A stretch of 64,000 bases of DNA, from assembly GCA_030620095.1 (NCBI GenBank), contig JAUTXW010000067.1:95463-159462 (forward strand), read 5' to 3'. The position numbers and the translations under genes were made by a program. Below are positions 48,645-61,812 of the stretch, piece by piece. Origin of the DNA: Kuschelorhynchus macadamiae (Eukaryota > Arthropoda > Insecta > Coleoptera > Curculionidae). Under the pieces are notes generated by a model. The model was not told the DNA's origin, searched no databases, and worked only from the letters and a program-made list of their open reading frames with translations. The stretch's first letter is position 1; each line of letters starts with the position of its first letter.

Positions 48645-49472
48645 CTATTCGCGTGCGTATATTTTACCATTCTTATGCCATACGTATTTAAAGCCTTTAT
48701 TTTTTAAATGCTTAGCGGATTTAAAAAGGGTATACGATTCTTTAGTTAACTCTTCATTAATAAAAATATTCGAGTCATCTTCCCCTAGGCCTACTTTACG
48801 GATGATAATCTTCCCTTTTTGTTTTCTTGCCTTTAATATTCGTTCTTTAATGTCTAGATTTGAGGCAGTTAATATAATCTTGAGATCACGTTTTGTATCA
48901 AGATATTTGATATTTTCTAGTTCCTTTTCAGATACAGGTGCTTCTAGGTAAGTAAAAAGGCTCGACAATTTTCCTTTAACCTCCGTTCTTTCTTCACTTT
49001 TGGCCAGACCAGTTATGCTTAGGTTGTGTTTTATTTTTTCATTTTGTTGAAAATTCAGGGCAGCTTCCAGTTTATTTACTTTCCCCTTTAACATTTCGTT
49101 GTCCTTAGAGACTTCACCAAACATATCCGACATTATTTTAAATCTCTTTCTTTCCTCTTCGTATTTTTCATTCAAAAAGTCCATTGCATTTTTCATATCT
49201 CTTATTTCTGATTGAAGTTCCTTAAGAATTGACTTTAGTTCGTCGAATTCTTCGGGTTCACTTTGAAATATGATAGAACGTCTGGTTGTGAGTTGTTTCG
49301 TGCATGTTTCGCAATCCCAAGTAGTTTTTTCTTCTTGCATGACTCGAGCCTCAAGTTCGGTAACTTTTCCACACTCCAAGTGAAAATGGCCGTAGCATCT
49401 GCCACAACATAATTTAAGTTTTTTTCCCAGTGCCTTATTGTATTTTGTACAGAGCTTACTAGCACCGCCCAT
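48645..49472 (-). CDS. LINE ORF1 protein, right copy
   Basis: 275 residues with the same PHD-coiled coil-FP layout as the left copy, differing at about a dozen residues. The first zinc ligand pair reads CTKYN, so the second cysteine is lost and the PHD finger is probably damaged. The frame is otherwise intact and lies 115 bases upstream of ORF2. Confidence 0.88.
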   Translation of the reverse strand: MGGASKLCTKYNKALGKKLKLCCGRCYGHFHLECGKVTELEARVMQEEKTTWDCETCTKQLTTRRSIIFQSEPEEFDELKSILKELQSEIRDMKNAMDFLNEKYEEERKRFKIMSDMFGEVSKDNEMLKGKVNKLEAALNFQQNEKIKHNLSITGLAKSEERTEVKGKLSSLFTYLEAPVSEKELENIKYLDTKRDLKIILTASNLDIKERILKARKQKGKIIIRKVGLGEDDSNIFINEELTKESYTLFKSAKHLKNKGFKYVWHKNGKIYARE

Positions 49473-49775
49473 TATAATTATTGAATATGCAGACTAACAA
49501 GTACTGCTGGCAACGGCGCGAGTTTACCACTATTGTTATTATCTTGGTCTAAAGTCCAATCTTAGCGTATGCAAATGTGCAATGCAAATTGAATTCCACA
49601 AAATAGCCAAAATATGATAAAGAGGTAATTTTCTTCACTCACCGCCTAATCCATGTTGGGTTATAGTTGTCTTGAGATCTTTTGTACAATTGTTAAGCCA
49701 GTGGATTTATCACAAACAGGATTTTAATGACCAGCCAAATTATAAACAAACCAGATAGGTTTAAGCGCAGTTGCC

Positions 49776-49778
<3 letters not shown>

Positions 49779-49873
<95 letters not shown>

Positions 49874-49876
49874 ATA

Positions 49877-49938
<62 letters not shown>
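49779..49938. repeat. (TA)n tract in right arm
   Basis: Counterpart of 35455-35743, shorter, with a TCTCTATATACTAT interruption. Confidence 0.95.
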
Positions 49939-49943
<5 letters not shown>

Positions 49944-50191
49944 TTAATTTAATAATACAAACTCAATTTAAATTATTTAAGAGAAAAAATAATAATTTAA
50001 TCACTGGCCTCTAAAATATAATAAAGTGTTCGTTTATAAAAAATGAAAAACTGCCTAATCCTAAGTTATAATTTTAATGTAAACATTAAAACTGGCATCT
50101 TGATGATTGATTGGTGAAGATGAATGAACTCATTTTTATTCAGGGAAATGCATGCAATAGCTATGCAAAATGTATTTACCGGTTGATGGAG

Positions 50192-50313
<122 letters not shown>

Positions 50314-50329
50314 GTAAATAAAATAAGAA

Positions 50330-51810
50330 TAAATCTACATCCAAGTGAACCTGATTTGAATAGGGATTTTATAAATGTTCAATCAAGCTCTGAGTTTAAA
50401 CTTAAAATAATTCTATAAGAATAACGTGAAAGATGCTGTCAATCATGGTATCTCCTTTAATTTTTTTTTGTCTACAGATGATGTATATAATATAATACTT
50501 AATACTAAAAGTAGAACAATTGGCCCGGATAATAATAACATAGTCCTTATATTTTTGTGCTGCTCTTTTATAATTCCATACTTAACGCATATTTTTATTG
50601 AGTGTATTCGTACTTACTACTTTTCTTCCACTTGGAAACAGGCTTATATTATTCGTTAAATAGCCTACTGAATTCCGGAAAACAGATCAATTAGTATATT
50701 ACCGTGTTTATCAAAAATTCTGAAGAATTACATGTATATAATATCCTTCCCCACAAGCAATCTGGCTTTAGGGCTGTTTATTGTTGCGCAACGGCTATGG
50801 ATAACGTTGCTGACGATATTCTTCGAGCGACTGATATGAACAAAGTGACAGCTCTGGTTCTTTTAGACTTTAGAAAGATTTTTGACTAACTTAACCATGA
50901 ATTCCTTTTTTCACTTATTACATTATGTTAGATTAAGTCCTAGAGCTCAGGATATGATAAACTCGAGTAGTTGTCAATAATAAAGCTTCTCAACGGGAAA
51001 AATGTTTCAGCCCCTCTTCTTTACACTATATTTACATCTAATTTTCATCAAACTTTAGAATTTTGTAAGTGTCACCTTCATACTGTTGATACCCAGATAT
51101 ATATCGCTTTTAATATGGACAAAGTTGGACATATTTCACACATAAATAATCAAGACCTCGAAAGACTTTACAAAATAAGTTATGACCATTCCCTACAACT
51201 TAATTCATCCAAATCTAATCTTATGTTTTTTTGGTAGCGATAATTATGGCTCGCTAGCAAAAAATTATCTTGATATTAAAATAAGTGATTTCAAAATTCC
51301 CGCAGTAGCGTGTTGTAAGAGCTTGGGTGTGGTTCTGGATTCAAAAATCGCATAACGTCGAAAATGAAGATAGCTTATTCAGTTTTGATGATGATTTACT
51401 CTCAAAGACATTTTGTGTCGACCAATATAAAACTTTTACTTTGCGACACACCACATGTCTGGATGCTGTCGATATCCGAAGGATTCAAAAACTACAAAAT
51501 CTCTATTTAAGACTCTCGTTTGGTATTCGACGTTATGAATATATCTCTCATATACTAAGTACTGCCCGTTAGCTAAATATGCTTAACAATAGAAAACTGC
51601 ATGCGACATGTTATTTTTATAATTTTAAAATATTCTTCCCCATCTTACCTTATAAGTAAATTATCTCTAAGGATGCAAACACATAAACTTAATCTCAGAA
51701 GGCGTGGTTTGTTGACGGTTCCGCAACATAGAAAAGAGCTATTTAAAAGATCGTTCCCCTATAACATTGCGAAATACGTGAATGAATTAGAAATATCAAA
51801 TTTTTAATTA
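50330..51810 (+). pseudogene. Decayed LINE ORF2 (RT part)
   Basis: Broken plus-strand frames follow the normal ORF2 order: STDDVYNIILNTKSRTIGPD, then IIPYLTHIFIECI and FSSTWKQAYII. Next come LPHKQSGFRAVYCCATAMDN and VTALVLLDFRKIFD, then NSSKSNLMFFW, and finally RRRGLLTVPQHRKELFKRSF with YNIAKYVNEL. There are many stops and frameshifts, and the YADD motif is replaced by VDTQIYIAF. It is an old copy, related to but clearly different from the LINE in the arms. Confidence 0.8.
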
Positions 51811-52298
51811 TCTCTAGACTTCTTTTGAAGGAAATACAGAAAGTGCATTTTAGAGAATCAGTAATCATATTAAGTACTTATAAAATCCTGAACAGTTATT
51901 TTATACATATGGAAGGTATATTTCTGTGTGTTTGTGGGTTAGGTATATTTTATTATCATATCTCATGATTTCTTTGATCTGCCTCACCTTTACTGTTTTT
52001 TTTCTGTAAATACCAACAATTAATTAAATCCAAAATTACATTATGAAAATTTGGAACAAAAAAAAAGAGGTAAAAATAAAAATTTTTTTTCTCATTTTAT
52101 TTCATATTTTAGTTAGTAGTATATTGTTATGTAACAGTTCTTAAAATAAAAATTTCAGATTCTAGCAGTATCTGGTCCATGCAGATATCTGCACTATTAA
52201 CAGCCTTTTATATACCTTTTTTCATACTTTGTTGTAATATGAAAAATATTAAATTCTTGAATTATAAATATTTTAAATTTATTTAATTTAAAGTATTT
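51811..52298. other. AT-rich sequence including a dispersed duplicated segment
   Basis: 52140-52290 is about 150 bp similar to 56465-56620 (TTAACAGCCTTTTATATAC and AATTCTTGAATTATAAATA are shared). No gene. Confidence 0.6.
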
Positions 52299-52545
52299 AA
52301 GCTGCTGAGTTCCGGGAAATCAGATCAATTAGTATATTACCGTGTTTATCAGAAATTTCGGAGCCATTGAGTTGCAAATAAGATCATTTTTAAATTTATA
52401 TAATACCCTTCCACCCAAACCATCTGGCTTTAGGGCTGGTTAAATCCAAAATTACATTATGAAAAATTGGAGATTTAAAAAAAAGGGGAAAAAAATTAAT
52501 TTTTTTCTCATTTTATTTCATATTTTAGCTAGTAGTGTCACAGTT
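52299..52545 (+). repeat. Partial duplication of LINE-fragment sequence
   Basis: 52305-52440 repeats the GATCAATTAGTATATTACCG...TCTGGCTTTAGGGCTG blocks of 50680-50780. 52440-52545 repeats 52025-52130. It is probably a second relic of the same element. Confidence 0.65.
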
Positions 52546-53780
52546 TAAGAAAGAAACAGTTCTCTCACTCCTTTGTTGTGCCCCGAAAATCCAGCTTTTT
52601 TTGCGAGCGGTCGTAAATCACAGCGAACACCTGCAGCTAACAGCTATGTGCCAGGTTTACGAGGCCGCGCTTTATTTTATCGCAGTGAATACATCGACGG
52701 GGAACGATCAATAACTGAATTAGCTACTTTAGGTATTCATATTAATATTTATAGTAGATGTTCAACTTAATAGAAGATTAATTTGTGAACTTAATTTGAT
52801 AGGTATTAACAACAAATGTAAAATAAAAACTTATTAATTATATTCGCGAAATAATGCAAAGAACTTCCAAAAATTAGTTTATTCTAATTTAAGTTACAAA
52901 AAATATCCGAACGACAATCAATACGTTCTCGACAGGGTATCAAAATCGATTGTAATTCAAAAACATTCTACCAAGATCTTAGAAATACAGAATGGGAATA
53001 ACATTAGCATAACACTTAAATCTAATAGGTAGTGTAAAGTGGACTGGGTTTTGTTTGACGCCGACAAATGTTCACATTCCAATTGCTCACATATACGTAG
53101 AAACTAGATTATTTCCAACCAAAATCAATGTTTTTAAAAAAACTGAAATTATCCACAAAATTAAATTGGTCTGCATTTAATAAGCCAAACCAAGAGCAAG
53201 TGTCTTTCCCTTTTTTCAAGACCATCTCTACATTCTAGGTATCTTCTTACATTATCCCAGAAATATAATGTAATAAGAATTGAAATGCTCTTGCGTCATA
53301 AATACTAGGGAATAAATATGTCAGTACGTACGCAGCTTCCAGTACAGATTATTTTTAACTCTATATAACTACCAAATAAACATTTTTTAAATGCCTTAAA
53401 TGAATTCATGATAATTTTATCGCAGTTTTGAGTCGGTACTTTTATAGGTGTCTTAATATGAGTGAAAAACACTACATGAGCCATTGATCCAATGCTAGGG
53501 CTTTAACGCTCAAGCACATAAAACCAAACCACACAACTGTTAGGCATTTATATTAAATAAGTTTTATATGAAAGCCCTATTGTTACCGATAAATCCCTTT
53601 ATTAAACAGTTTGCTCCAACAGCTATCTTAAAATATTTTGGTTTTATTATTAACATCAAATAGTCATAATTGCTTTAAAATATAAATTAAAATGTTTTAT
53701 AAGGCCTTCTCAAAACTTTTTTTTGTGAATAAATACTGATTGGTGCAGGACAGTAAGGAAACCTACTACTATTCCAGAGT
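52546..53780. other. Unassigned, with a less AT-rich patch at 52560-52720
   Basis: A 66-codon plus frame (52573-52770) in the GC-richer patch has no recognised domain. The rest is AT-rich and empty. Confidence 0.4.
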
Positions 53781-53784
53781 ACAA

Positions 53785-55690
53785 AAATCGGTAAGTTTCT
53801 TTTACCCGGAACTTCCCTCATATATATTGCTTATTAGGAACAGTGACGTGTGAACCAATTTAGTTCAGTACATAGTTATTTAGGAACACCTATATACTGT
53901 TATTTCAAACGTTTTTATTGGACGCCATTTTGTTCCAATATATTGGATCCCTATCAATATTGTACTATTTAAACAAATATTTTACCATATAATTTAAATG
54001 AATTTAATAAGTAATTTTTACATTCACACAACGCGGTTTTGTTATGTCATGTTGAATTCGCCCCAGTTTATCCTTATATTTTATTTTGCTTCAAAATGTA
54101 CAGTCAATTGAATAAGAAGATTTTTTACGGTAATTTTTAAACTTTATCAGCTTATCTCTATATCACACTTAATGCTTGCACAAAATTTGAAATTAACCTA
54201 ATAAGTAGTTCTGTCAGACTGACTTTTAAAATATTTTATGAGGTCGCCATTTTCTTTTGCTATTTTATATTCATACCGAAATGTTACCAGTTCATTCTAA
54301 TGTAACTTGATTTTTTGCAAATTTTGGGGTAAATTGGATAATTAGTTTTTCTAGTAATAATTGTTTAACGTTTCACTAGGCCGCCATCTTGTTCCGGCAT
54401 ATTGGATTTTTACCAAATATTACCAGTTCCTCTTCACCTGAGCTTTAGTTTTTGCTCAAAATTTGAAGTCAATCTCATGAGTACTTTATAAGCTATGACA
54501 GGAACTAGGAACAATAACACGCGATGATATATAAAACCTGGTAGAGTGAGTGAGTTTTTTCAGATTACAAAAGTTTTATTTGGCCGCCATTTTGTTCCAC
54601 CATCTTAACTTAGTATCACAGTTTTACTAGTTCATCTCTATACTACAATTAGTTATGGTACAAAATTTGAAATTAGTTCATTAAGCAGTTTTTTCAGGCT
54701 GAATTTCTAAATACTTTGTTAAGCCGTAGTTTTGTTCCGCCATCTTGTATTCGGACCAAAATTTTACCAGTTGATTCCTACATAATACTTGATTTTTTAA
54801 CAACATTTGAGTTAAATTGGATAATTAGTTTTATTAGCAATAATTTCTTTATTATTTCATTAAGCCGCCATTTGGTTCCGGCGTACTGGATTTTAACCAA
54901 AATATTACCAGGCCATCCTCACATGAGCCTTAATTTTTGACTAAAATTTGAAGCCGATCTGATAAGTAGTTTTTAAGCTATGCCGCAAACTGACAGACAG
55001 AAAGACAAACCGACAGAGGGACCGACGGACCTAATAAAACATATTTTTGGCATCTAGGGACACTAAAATGAAGATATTTAAAATCTGAAAGGGTGATTTT
55101 TTCAGATTACAAAAATTTAATTTGTTCGCCATTTTGTTTCGCCATCTTGAATTAGTACCACACGTTTACTAGTTCATCTCTCTACTACAATTAGTTATGG
55201 CAGACAATTTAAAATCAATTCATTAAGTAGTTTTTCAGGCTGAATTTTTAAATACTTTATTAAACCGCCATTTTGTTCCGCCGTCTTGGATTGCTCCCAA
55301 AATTTTTTCAGTTGATTTCTACATAGGACTTGATTTTTGTGCAAAATTTGAGATAAATTGGATTAGCACTTTCTTTATTATAAATTTTTTAACATTTCAC
55401 GAGGCCGCCTTCTTATTTTAGCCGTAATGGATTTCTACCAAAATGTTACCAGGTCATTCCCATATGACCCTTAATTTTTGTCAAAAATTCAATCGGGTAA
55501 GTAGTTTTTTAGCTATGCAGCGAACTGACAGACCGACAGAGAGAGAGTCAGACAGACACACAAGCAGACAGGCAGACCGACGAAATCGAGAAAACATGTT
55601 TTTCGTCATCTAGGTCTGAAAAAATCTTGGAGGGTGATTTTTTCACGATTACAATACTTTTCTTTTATGAGGGAAGTAAGAACGGATTTT
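53785..55690 (+). repeat. CCGCCATTTTGTTCC higher-order repeat, long copy 2
   Basis: Same block order as 30645-32990, starting TCGGTAAGTTTCTTTTACCC. The right end reads ACTTTTCTTTTATGAGGGAAGT, a near-perfect hairpin. The left part of the element carries ACTTCCCTCAT, which is the inverted match of that end, so short terminal inverted repeats are possible. GACAGACAGAC-type tracts occur at about 54990 and 55525-55580. Non-coding. Confidence 0.8.
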
Positions 55691-55920
55691 CGTGACAATA
55701 AGTGGTGAAATACCATTTAAATGGTTACTTTAAATATCACAAGCAAGGTAAATATCTTAAAATAAGGAATAGACAATTTACAACGACACACAAGTCACCG
55801 TCTCAATAATGTAACAAATCGTTTTCCTCTTCAAGTTGCATCTGACACTTAAGAGAAGAAACCTTTCCCCGTTAAGACTGAAGCGTAAGAATATTGTTTT
55901 TTTTTTATTTTTCAATTAAA

Positions 55921-55963
55921 CTAGCATGAACAAATTGAACACTGTTCAATTTGTTCATGCTAG
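55921..55963. repeat. Perfect 20-bp hairpin
   Basis: CTAGCATGAACAAATTGAAC at 55921-55940 is exactly complementary to 55944-55963, with a 3-base loop. Confidence 0.95.
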
Positions 55964-56154
55964 ACTAGACAGGCGTTATTTATAGTTTTGAAGGCTGAAT
56001 GCAAATTTTTAAAGCAAAACTGGTAATGGTATATTATCAACAAATAAAATTTGAGAAAAATCGTTATTATGCTCATTTTACCGGAATTAAGTTCTTGGTC
56101 AAATTTCAGTAATAAAAATAAATAATAACTTTTTAAAAGTTCTTTAATATACCT

Positions 56155-56334
56155 TGCTAGATCTTGAGGAATTCGAAAATATGACACATTTCCCCTATTT
56201 ATGTTAACGTCATATCCATCAACACTGCAGTAAGAAGAACGACTAGCTTGAGAAGCTATTTCCAAAACTATCTCCAAAAAGTTACATTTAAATGCACTCA
56301 TGTTCCAAATTCTATATTTTCGCTCACCGCGCAC
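56155..56334 (-). CDS. Possible THAP-type zinc-finger first exon (partial)
   Basis: The minus frame reads MSAFKCNFLEIVLEI... and then SSYCSVDGYDVNINRGNV, SYFRIPQDLARY. The spacing C-S-V-x-G-[C]-x(n)-G-x-S-Y-F-R-x-P resembles the start of THAP zinc fingers, although the second cysteine reads Y. After LAR the sequence AAG|GTATAT could be a splice donor near 56155. Beyond it the frame becomes AT-rich and hydrophobic and is probably intron. The rest of the THAP domain (W and C-x2-H) is not found. This may be a real first exon, a TE-derived relic or chance. Confidence 0.3.
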
Positions 56335-56464
56335 AATGCTCCGTAAACACGTAGGTTTAAAATCTTAGGATACCGCGTATCTAACCACTGCGAAGTGACC
56401 TGCCGACTGACCGCTAGAAGCGGCAGTTTAGAAGATATATAGACTCTGGTAGTATGTTATTATG

Positions 56465-56620
56465 TAATAGTTCTTAAAATAAAAGTTTGAGACTCTACCA
56501 GTATCTGATCCATCCAGATGTCTGCACAATTAACAGCCTTTTATATACTTTTTTTCACACTTTGCTGTAAAATGAAAAATTATAAATTCTTGAATTATAA
56601 ATATTTTAAATGGTATTTTA
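56465..56620. repeat. Dispersed duplicated segment (second copy)
   Basis: Similar to 52140-52290. Not coding in either place. Confidence 0.65.
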
Positions 56621-56739
56621 ACAAAATTCCGAAAGGTTTCATAGTTTTCGTTTTGCTTAAATTTTTAATGGCATTCCGTCGAACTGCTTGTTTAACTCTT
56701 AAAAGGGCAACCAGAGTGATATCCTAACATAAGTCTTAT

Positions 56740-57400
56740 GCTTTGCATCATATATTAAAGGGTAGTTACATATTTTCACAATACCCTATTTCTAGTTAAG
56801 ATTATACGAGTTTTTAAAATCACATCTCTATATTTAACGCGTTTTAAAAAAACTGTAGTAAAAACGATCTTATCTAAAATAAAATAATTATTTTATTGGA
56901 TTACGCCCATATCCAGCTGTACAAAAATGCCACAATATTGTAAACGCCACATGTATCGACCCTACTTCGAAAAACTTGTACATGCGTACCATTGTTAAGA
57001 ATAAATGATTTTGTCTGCCAATGGACGTAATCATTTTTGAACGGTATAGAGTAAAATAACGCAATAATTCTTTTTCTTTTTGAAGTAGTAAGCTTTAATT
57101 GGCTTTCAAATACCATCCAATTTTTAGGAGGTTAGCGAAGTAGAAGTCGCCAAACACATCAACTAAAAAATGTATCCTAGGAATACCAGAATAATTAATA
57201 AGGTGTAACAAACTTTGGAGTTGCGCAACAGTAGCCGTCAACCTATAACTATCTTTCAGATAACTACATAGAGACCGTGGACTAACTAAAATATCAATGC
57301 GATTACCCGACCTCACGTTTCTTGTGGAGTTTTGTTGAAGGAAAGTCATGTCGACAAAGCAGAGAAGTAACTTAGTCCCTATAAAACATTCAATAGTATA
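56740..57400 (-). repeat. Diverged tandem duplicate, unit 1
   Basis: Aligns with about 57780-58340. It shares blocks such as CATCTTTTCACAATAC..., GAGGTTAGCGAAGTAGAAG and CAACTAAAAAATG, and the segment near 57220-57300. The minus frames 57349-57095 and 57116-56901 are open but match nothing I know. Class unknown. Confidence 0.45.
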
Positions 57401-57779
57401 TTTTTTAAAATCATTTAATCAGACGAAATACGAATTAAAAATAATGTACGATTCTACAGACAATTTTTAGTATTATAATTTTGCATATTTTAAACCCCCT
57501 CCCCCTTTAAAATCAGCGGATCTTTATAATTGGCCCTACAATAATAGTCTTTTCTACTAAATCTTGATAACTAAGCGTAAAAAAATTAAGAAGGTACCAC
57601 CAAGGGGAAAAAGGTTTTTTAAGTTTTATTTAATTTTATATAGATCATCTCAAAAATCGTGCACGTGATACAACGAATTAAAAATAAAAATAAACCTCAT
57701 ACAATTTTCCGAAATGTTTTTAAAGTGGCTTTCATTTTGCCTAAAAATATATTGACCCTCTTTTGAGAAGGCAGCTGGT

Positions 57780-58340
57780 GTTATATTTTCACATACAGAG
57801 CCTGCACTTAAATTAATATAGTGAAGCGTGGTTACATCTTTTCACAATACTCTGTTTCTAGTAAAATTTCTTATTATACGAACAATTTTTATAATTTTTC
57901 AGATTACATACATACCCTATCTTTATAGTTAATGGTTTTCAAAACATTGCATTAAAGACGATTTTTTTGTTCTACTAAAACAATTTTATACTTATGACAC
58001 TAATTTAAAAAAAAACTTATGTATTCTCTTTAAAAAAAAATAATGATTTTTGTCATGTGGCGTTTAGAGAGTTAGCGAGTAGAAGCTGTTAAAATGGTCA
58101 ACTAAAAAATGAAGCAAAGGATGTGTAAAATAATTCAAAGCGTTGAAAAAAAGAGGAGTCGTGCAGCGGTAGCACATAAACTATTTTCCAGACAACCCTC
58201 TACAGTAGAGTAAGTAAAATATTCGATCTCGTAATTTTTCGTACTTGAAATCCGGTATATTGATCTGCGCGATCACCAGATCTAACCTTCCTCGATTTGT
58301 TGTAAGGTTATGTTTAAAGAAAATGTATGCTAACATTTCA
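57780..58340 (-). repeat. Diverged tandem duplicate, unit 2
   Basis: Second copy, about 1 kb away, with the corresponding frame interrupted by stops. Confidence 0.45.
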
Positions 58341-61300
58341 AACCATATCAACGTGCTATAAGCAGCTCCACAAGGGAAGAGTAAATAAATGTTTAGAGCA
58401 AAATGGGACTCATTTTGAGCACATCTAATACTTACTTTTTATTTTAATTTCGTTTAACTATTCACATATTTGCGAGCTATAGGTCTAGAGTATTCGGAAC
58501 TACAAAACAAAGTAAATTGAAATCCTTTTCAATTTCAATTCAAATGAAAGATCAAAGTATTATATTAACAACTTTTTTTCTTATCAGTTTGAGCCGTGTT
58601 TTAATATTCTTAACTAATAACAGGAATACTTGTTACTAAATTATTCAAAGCAGAGTTAGTGCTCTAATTCGGAAACATTTCCTTAAACGCTCGGTGATTT
58701 TCCACACACACACACACCTTTTTGCACGCTGCAATGTATACAAGCATGCCAAATACGGTTAAAATTGGACGAAGTGATAGCAAAGACCCATTATACTACA
58801 AATTAGCTAATCCAACAAATGAAAAATAAATAACCTTACAAAAGAATTTTAATTTTGCTTTTATTAGTGAAATTGAGGCCCATTGATAGACTTACATGGC
58901 CAGGATTTCCAGCCCATGGCTCCCTCCAACCTGCTGGATCAACCTTGGTTCGCCTATCAACCTAATTAACCTAAATCTTGCTAATAGCAACACTCAGATT
59001 ACAAATCAACAACCTGTAGTCCAGTGACGCAGTTTCAGGAAATGTTGCATAGACAAATTTTACCTATATAACAATGGCGAAACCCCAGTTTTTGGTGACT
59101 ATTGTTTGGTCTTTAGTTGAGATCAAGTCTGTATAGTACAAAATAAATTAAACTTGTAGACCAGTCGCTGACATTTAATTAGCACAGTCGTTAGTATCGT
59201 GTTTCGGTCTTGGAAAAAATTCGGAAATATCAATCTATTTCGACAATTAAAACATGAAGAATTGATGATTATTAAAGAAGAAATATCCAACCTTCGTAAG
59301 CAAAACTATCAAGGAACAAGCATCGTCCTAAGTTCTGCATTTTGATTTCACTTAGGCTAGGAAATCCGGTATCGCAACCACCTTTTTCTTTAGTCTTTAA
59401 ATAATATATGTGAGGTGAGAGTGTCTGAAACCTCCTTAGGGACTATCTATTCGGAGTTTACTCGGTCTTTGGTGATAGTAGATAGTGATGAATTAAAAAA
59501 AAATTATTTTCGGAAAAGGTCAATTTCTACACATTACTTTGTGTACATTATATAGCAAGGAGAACTTCTAAAATAACTATAAAATTCGTCTTAAAAACTG
59601 GAAAACGTTTAAACACGTATAGTACTTGGCAAAACAGAAAAACAAATTACATTTTAAAATTACCTTTAATTTATAGTTTTTTACCACATATATTTTTAAT
59701 GTTTATTGCCGGAAAAACATTTAAGTAATAATTTATTATTTTATTTATTTCGGTAATAAAACCTTACTTAAATTTTTCCAAAATTTTGGATTGCTTTATA
59801 GTGTATATTATAAGAGTCTGGATTGTAATACGTGAAAGTAAAAAACTTTTCACGTCGGCAAAATTAATTTAATTTTCAAATAAATTGACACCGTTTAATC
59901 TTCTTTACCATTGCAATGCAGTATAATTCAATAATAATTTTGCCAAGAGAAATCAGAACTTCTGAATATTGCGACTTTTATGGCATACCTAACTTTGTGC
60001 ATACATCCAATTAACCCATTCCAATTAAATAATACAAAGGAAAAATAACAATTAAAATAATAAATGGTAAAATATTAATAATAAAAAAAAATTACCTCTT
60101 TTTAGCATCATATCTCCGCTGAAATGTAAAACCATTTTATTTCTCCGAGAGCTCTCATTAGAATGAGTAAAATGAAACTACAAATGTTAGAGAGGGATTT
60201 GTTGAATAGGGCGCCTTCATTACGACTCTGGATTTATTTTCAGTAAAGCGAGTAGGATCGAGTTCTTTTGTACAATCCCGATCTTATTTCAAAACAAATT
60301 TAATATTGCGTTAATTCCAGGTAAATTCTCCTACCATCCTAGATTAGGGAATAAATAACCCTTTTTATTTTATCTTGAGTTATTATTTATTAAATCTCAT
60401 ATTTCCTTCTTTTCTAAGAATATTTAGGCATTTAGATATTTTCAGTAGTATTTAATACAAAATTCTGGATTAGTAATACGCTATACTGAAAATTATTCGG
60501 ACAAAGACCGGTTTTGGAAGTAAATGTATCTTTAATAAAGCCCAAGCCTTAGATAAATCGGAACGATTAAAAATGAAATTGGAGGGTTTAAAATGTATCG
60601 TATCGTAATTAAGAAAATATGAAACTTGTAAGCCTATTTCTCACAAAAATTTGTAAGAAAAGGGAACTTATAGAAAATCGAGTTAAAATAATGAAAATTA
60701 AAGGTAGTTAAAGATTGTGACTTAATCTTAAAAATGTTCTATTGAATGATAATCGGGCAAATCATTTTCTTATAGTGCTGCAATTCTATGTGCAATGGGT
60801 TAGCGTCAAAGCCAGTTTTAGATGAAAAATATATTCACAGCTGAACCCAACATTTTTATTATTTTTTGCCACGTCTACGCGTGAATGTTCTTCCGATTGT
60901 TTCTAACTATGGGAATGCGTTAGAATTCTAACAGGGCCTAATAAAGAGTGTAAATGTAAAAACGAATAAAAATTTCCACCACGTTTGCGTTTCACAGAAA
61001 ACTAGACTACCTCGTTTGAGGTTAATTAACGTTTAGTCGAATTTGCACAAACCATTGCGTCCATTCCATGTTGCCGCCGTCATTTTAAAAGGTTGACTAA
61101 AAATTTACAAATTGTACCTATTCTTAAACATTTCCAAATCCGCCTTCTTGGCGCCGCCATTCTGAATTTTTTTAATATTGGCTTTAAAGTGATAATTTGC
61201 ACTTTTAAATACCCCTCAGATAAAAATTTTCAATCAAAACTGACTACAACTAACAATACCGCCATATTAGATCCGCTAATCTGAATTTTTATATGCAAAA

Positions 61301-61418
61301 GGGTCAAATTTTATTGCAAGATGAACTATAAGCGCCATGTCAAGTTAATCGATTAAGTGGAAGTGTGTTAAAAAATCCATTACAAGATTTAAACATTACC
61401 TACGTAATATAGATCGGT
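58341..61418. other. Long AT-rich stretch, nothing recognised
   Basis: It holds a short (CA)n near 58705 and, at 61070-61290, three GCCGCCAT-type words that vaguely resemble the higher-order repeat family. No gene is supported. Confidence 0.4.
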
Positions 61419-61812
61419 TAGATGGGCGATTTATCGATATATCGGAGGTCATCGCTAGGTCAGCGACATACATATCGAATATCAATAGGTAAATAAAAAA
61501 TATCGATATATCGATAGTTACCGATAAGTGTCGGTAGATGTGCAGTAATGCCGATAGGTATCCAATGATACTGATAAGTAGTCGACAGTTTTTTTATTGA
61601 GAGATTTTATTCTTGCAAAATGAGGAGTTTTTTGTACTTCAATATTTTTGGCTCCTAATTGTTAGGTAATAGGAAATACCGAGAGGCAACATTGAACTAT
61701 CAATAGATCGATAAATTGATAACTCTCAGCATATTGGTAAATAAAAGATATCGATAGAGGATGTGTTATCGCCTATCGATAGGTAAATCTAATACAGCCC
61801 ATCCCTAGTCTG
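61419..61812. mobile_element. ATCGATA-rich MITE-like unit
   Basis: It begins GATGGGCGATTTATCGATAT and ends ACAGCCCATCCCTA, giving inverted GATGGGC/GCCCATC termini. It is full of TATCGATA/CGATAGG words. The ends resemble those of some hAT non-autonomous elements (CAGGGATGGGC type). No target duplication could be fixed. Confidence 0.5.
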
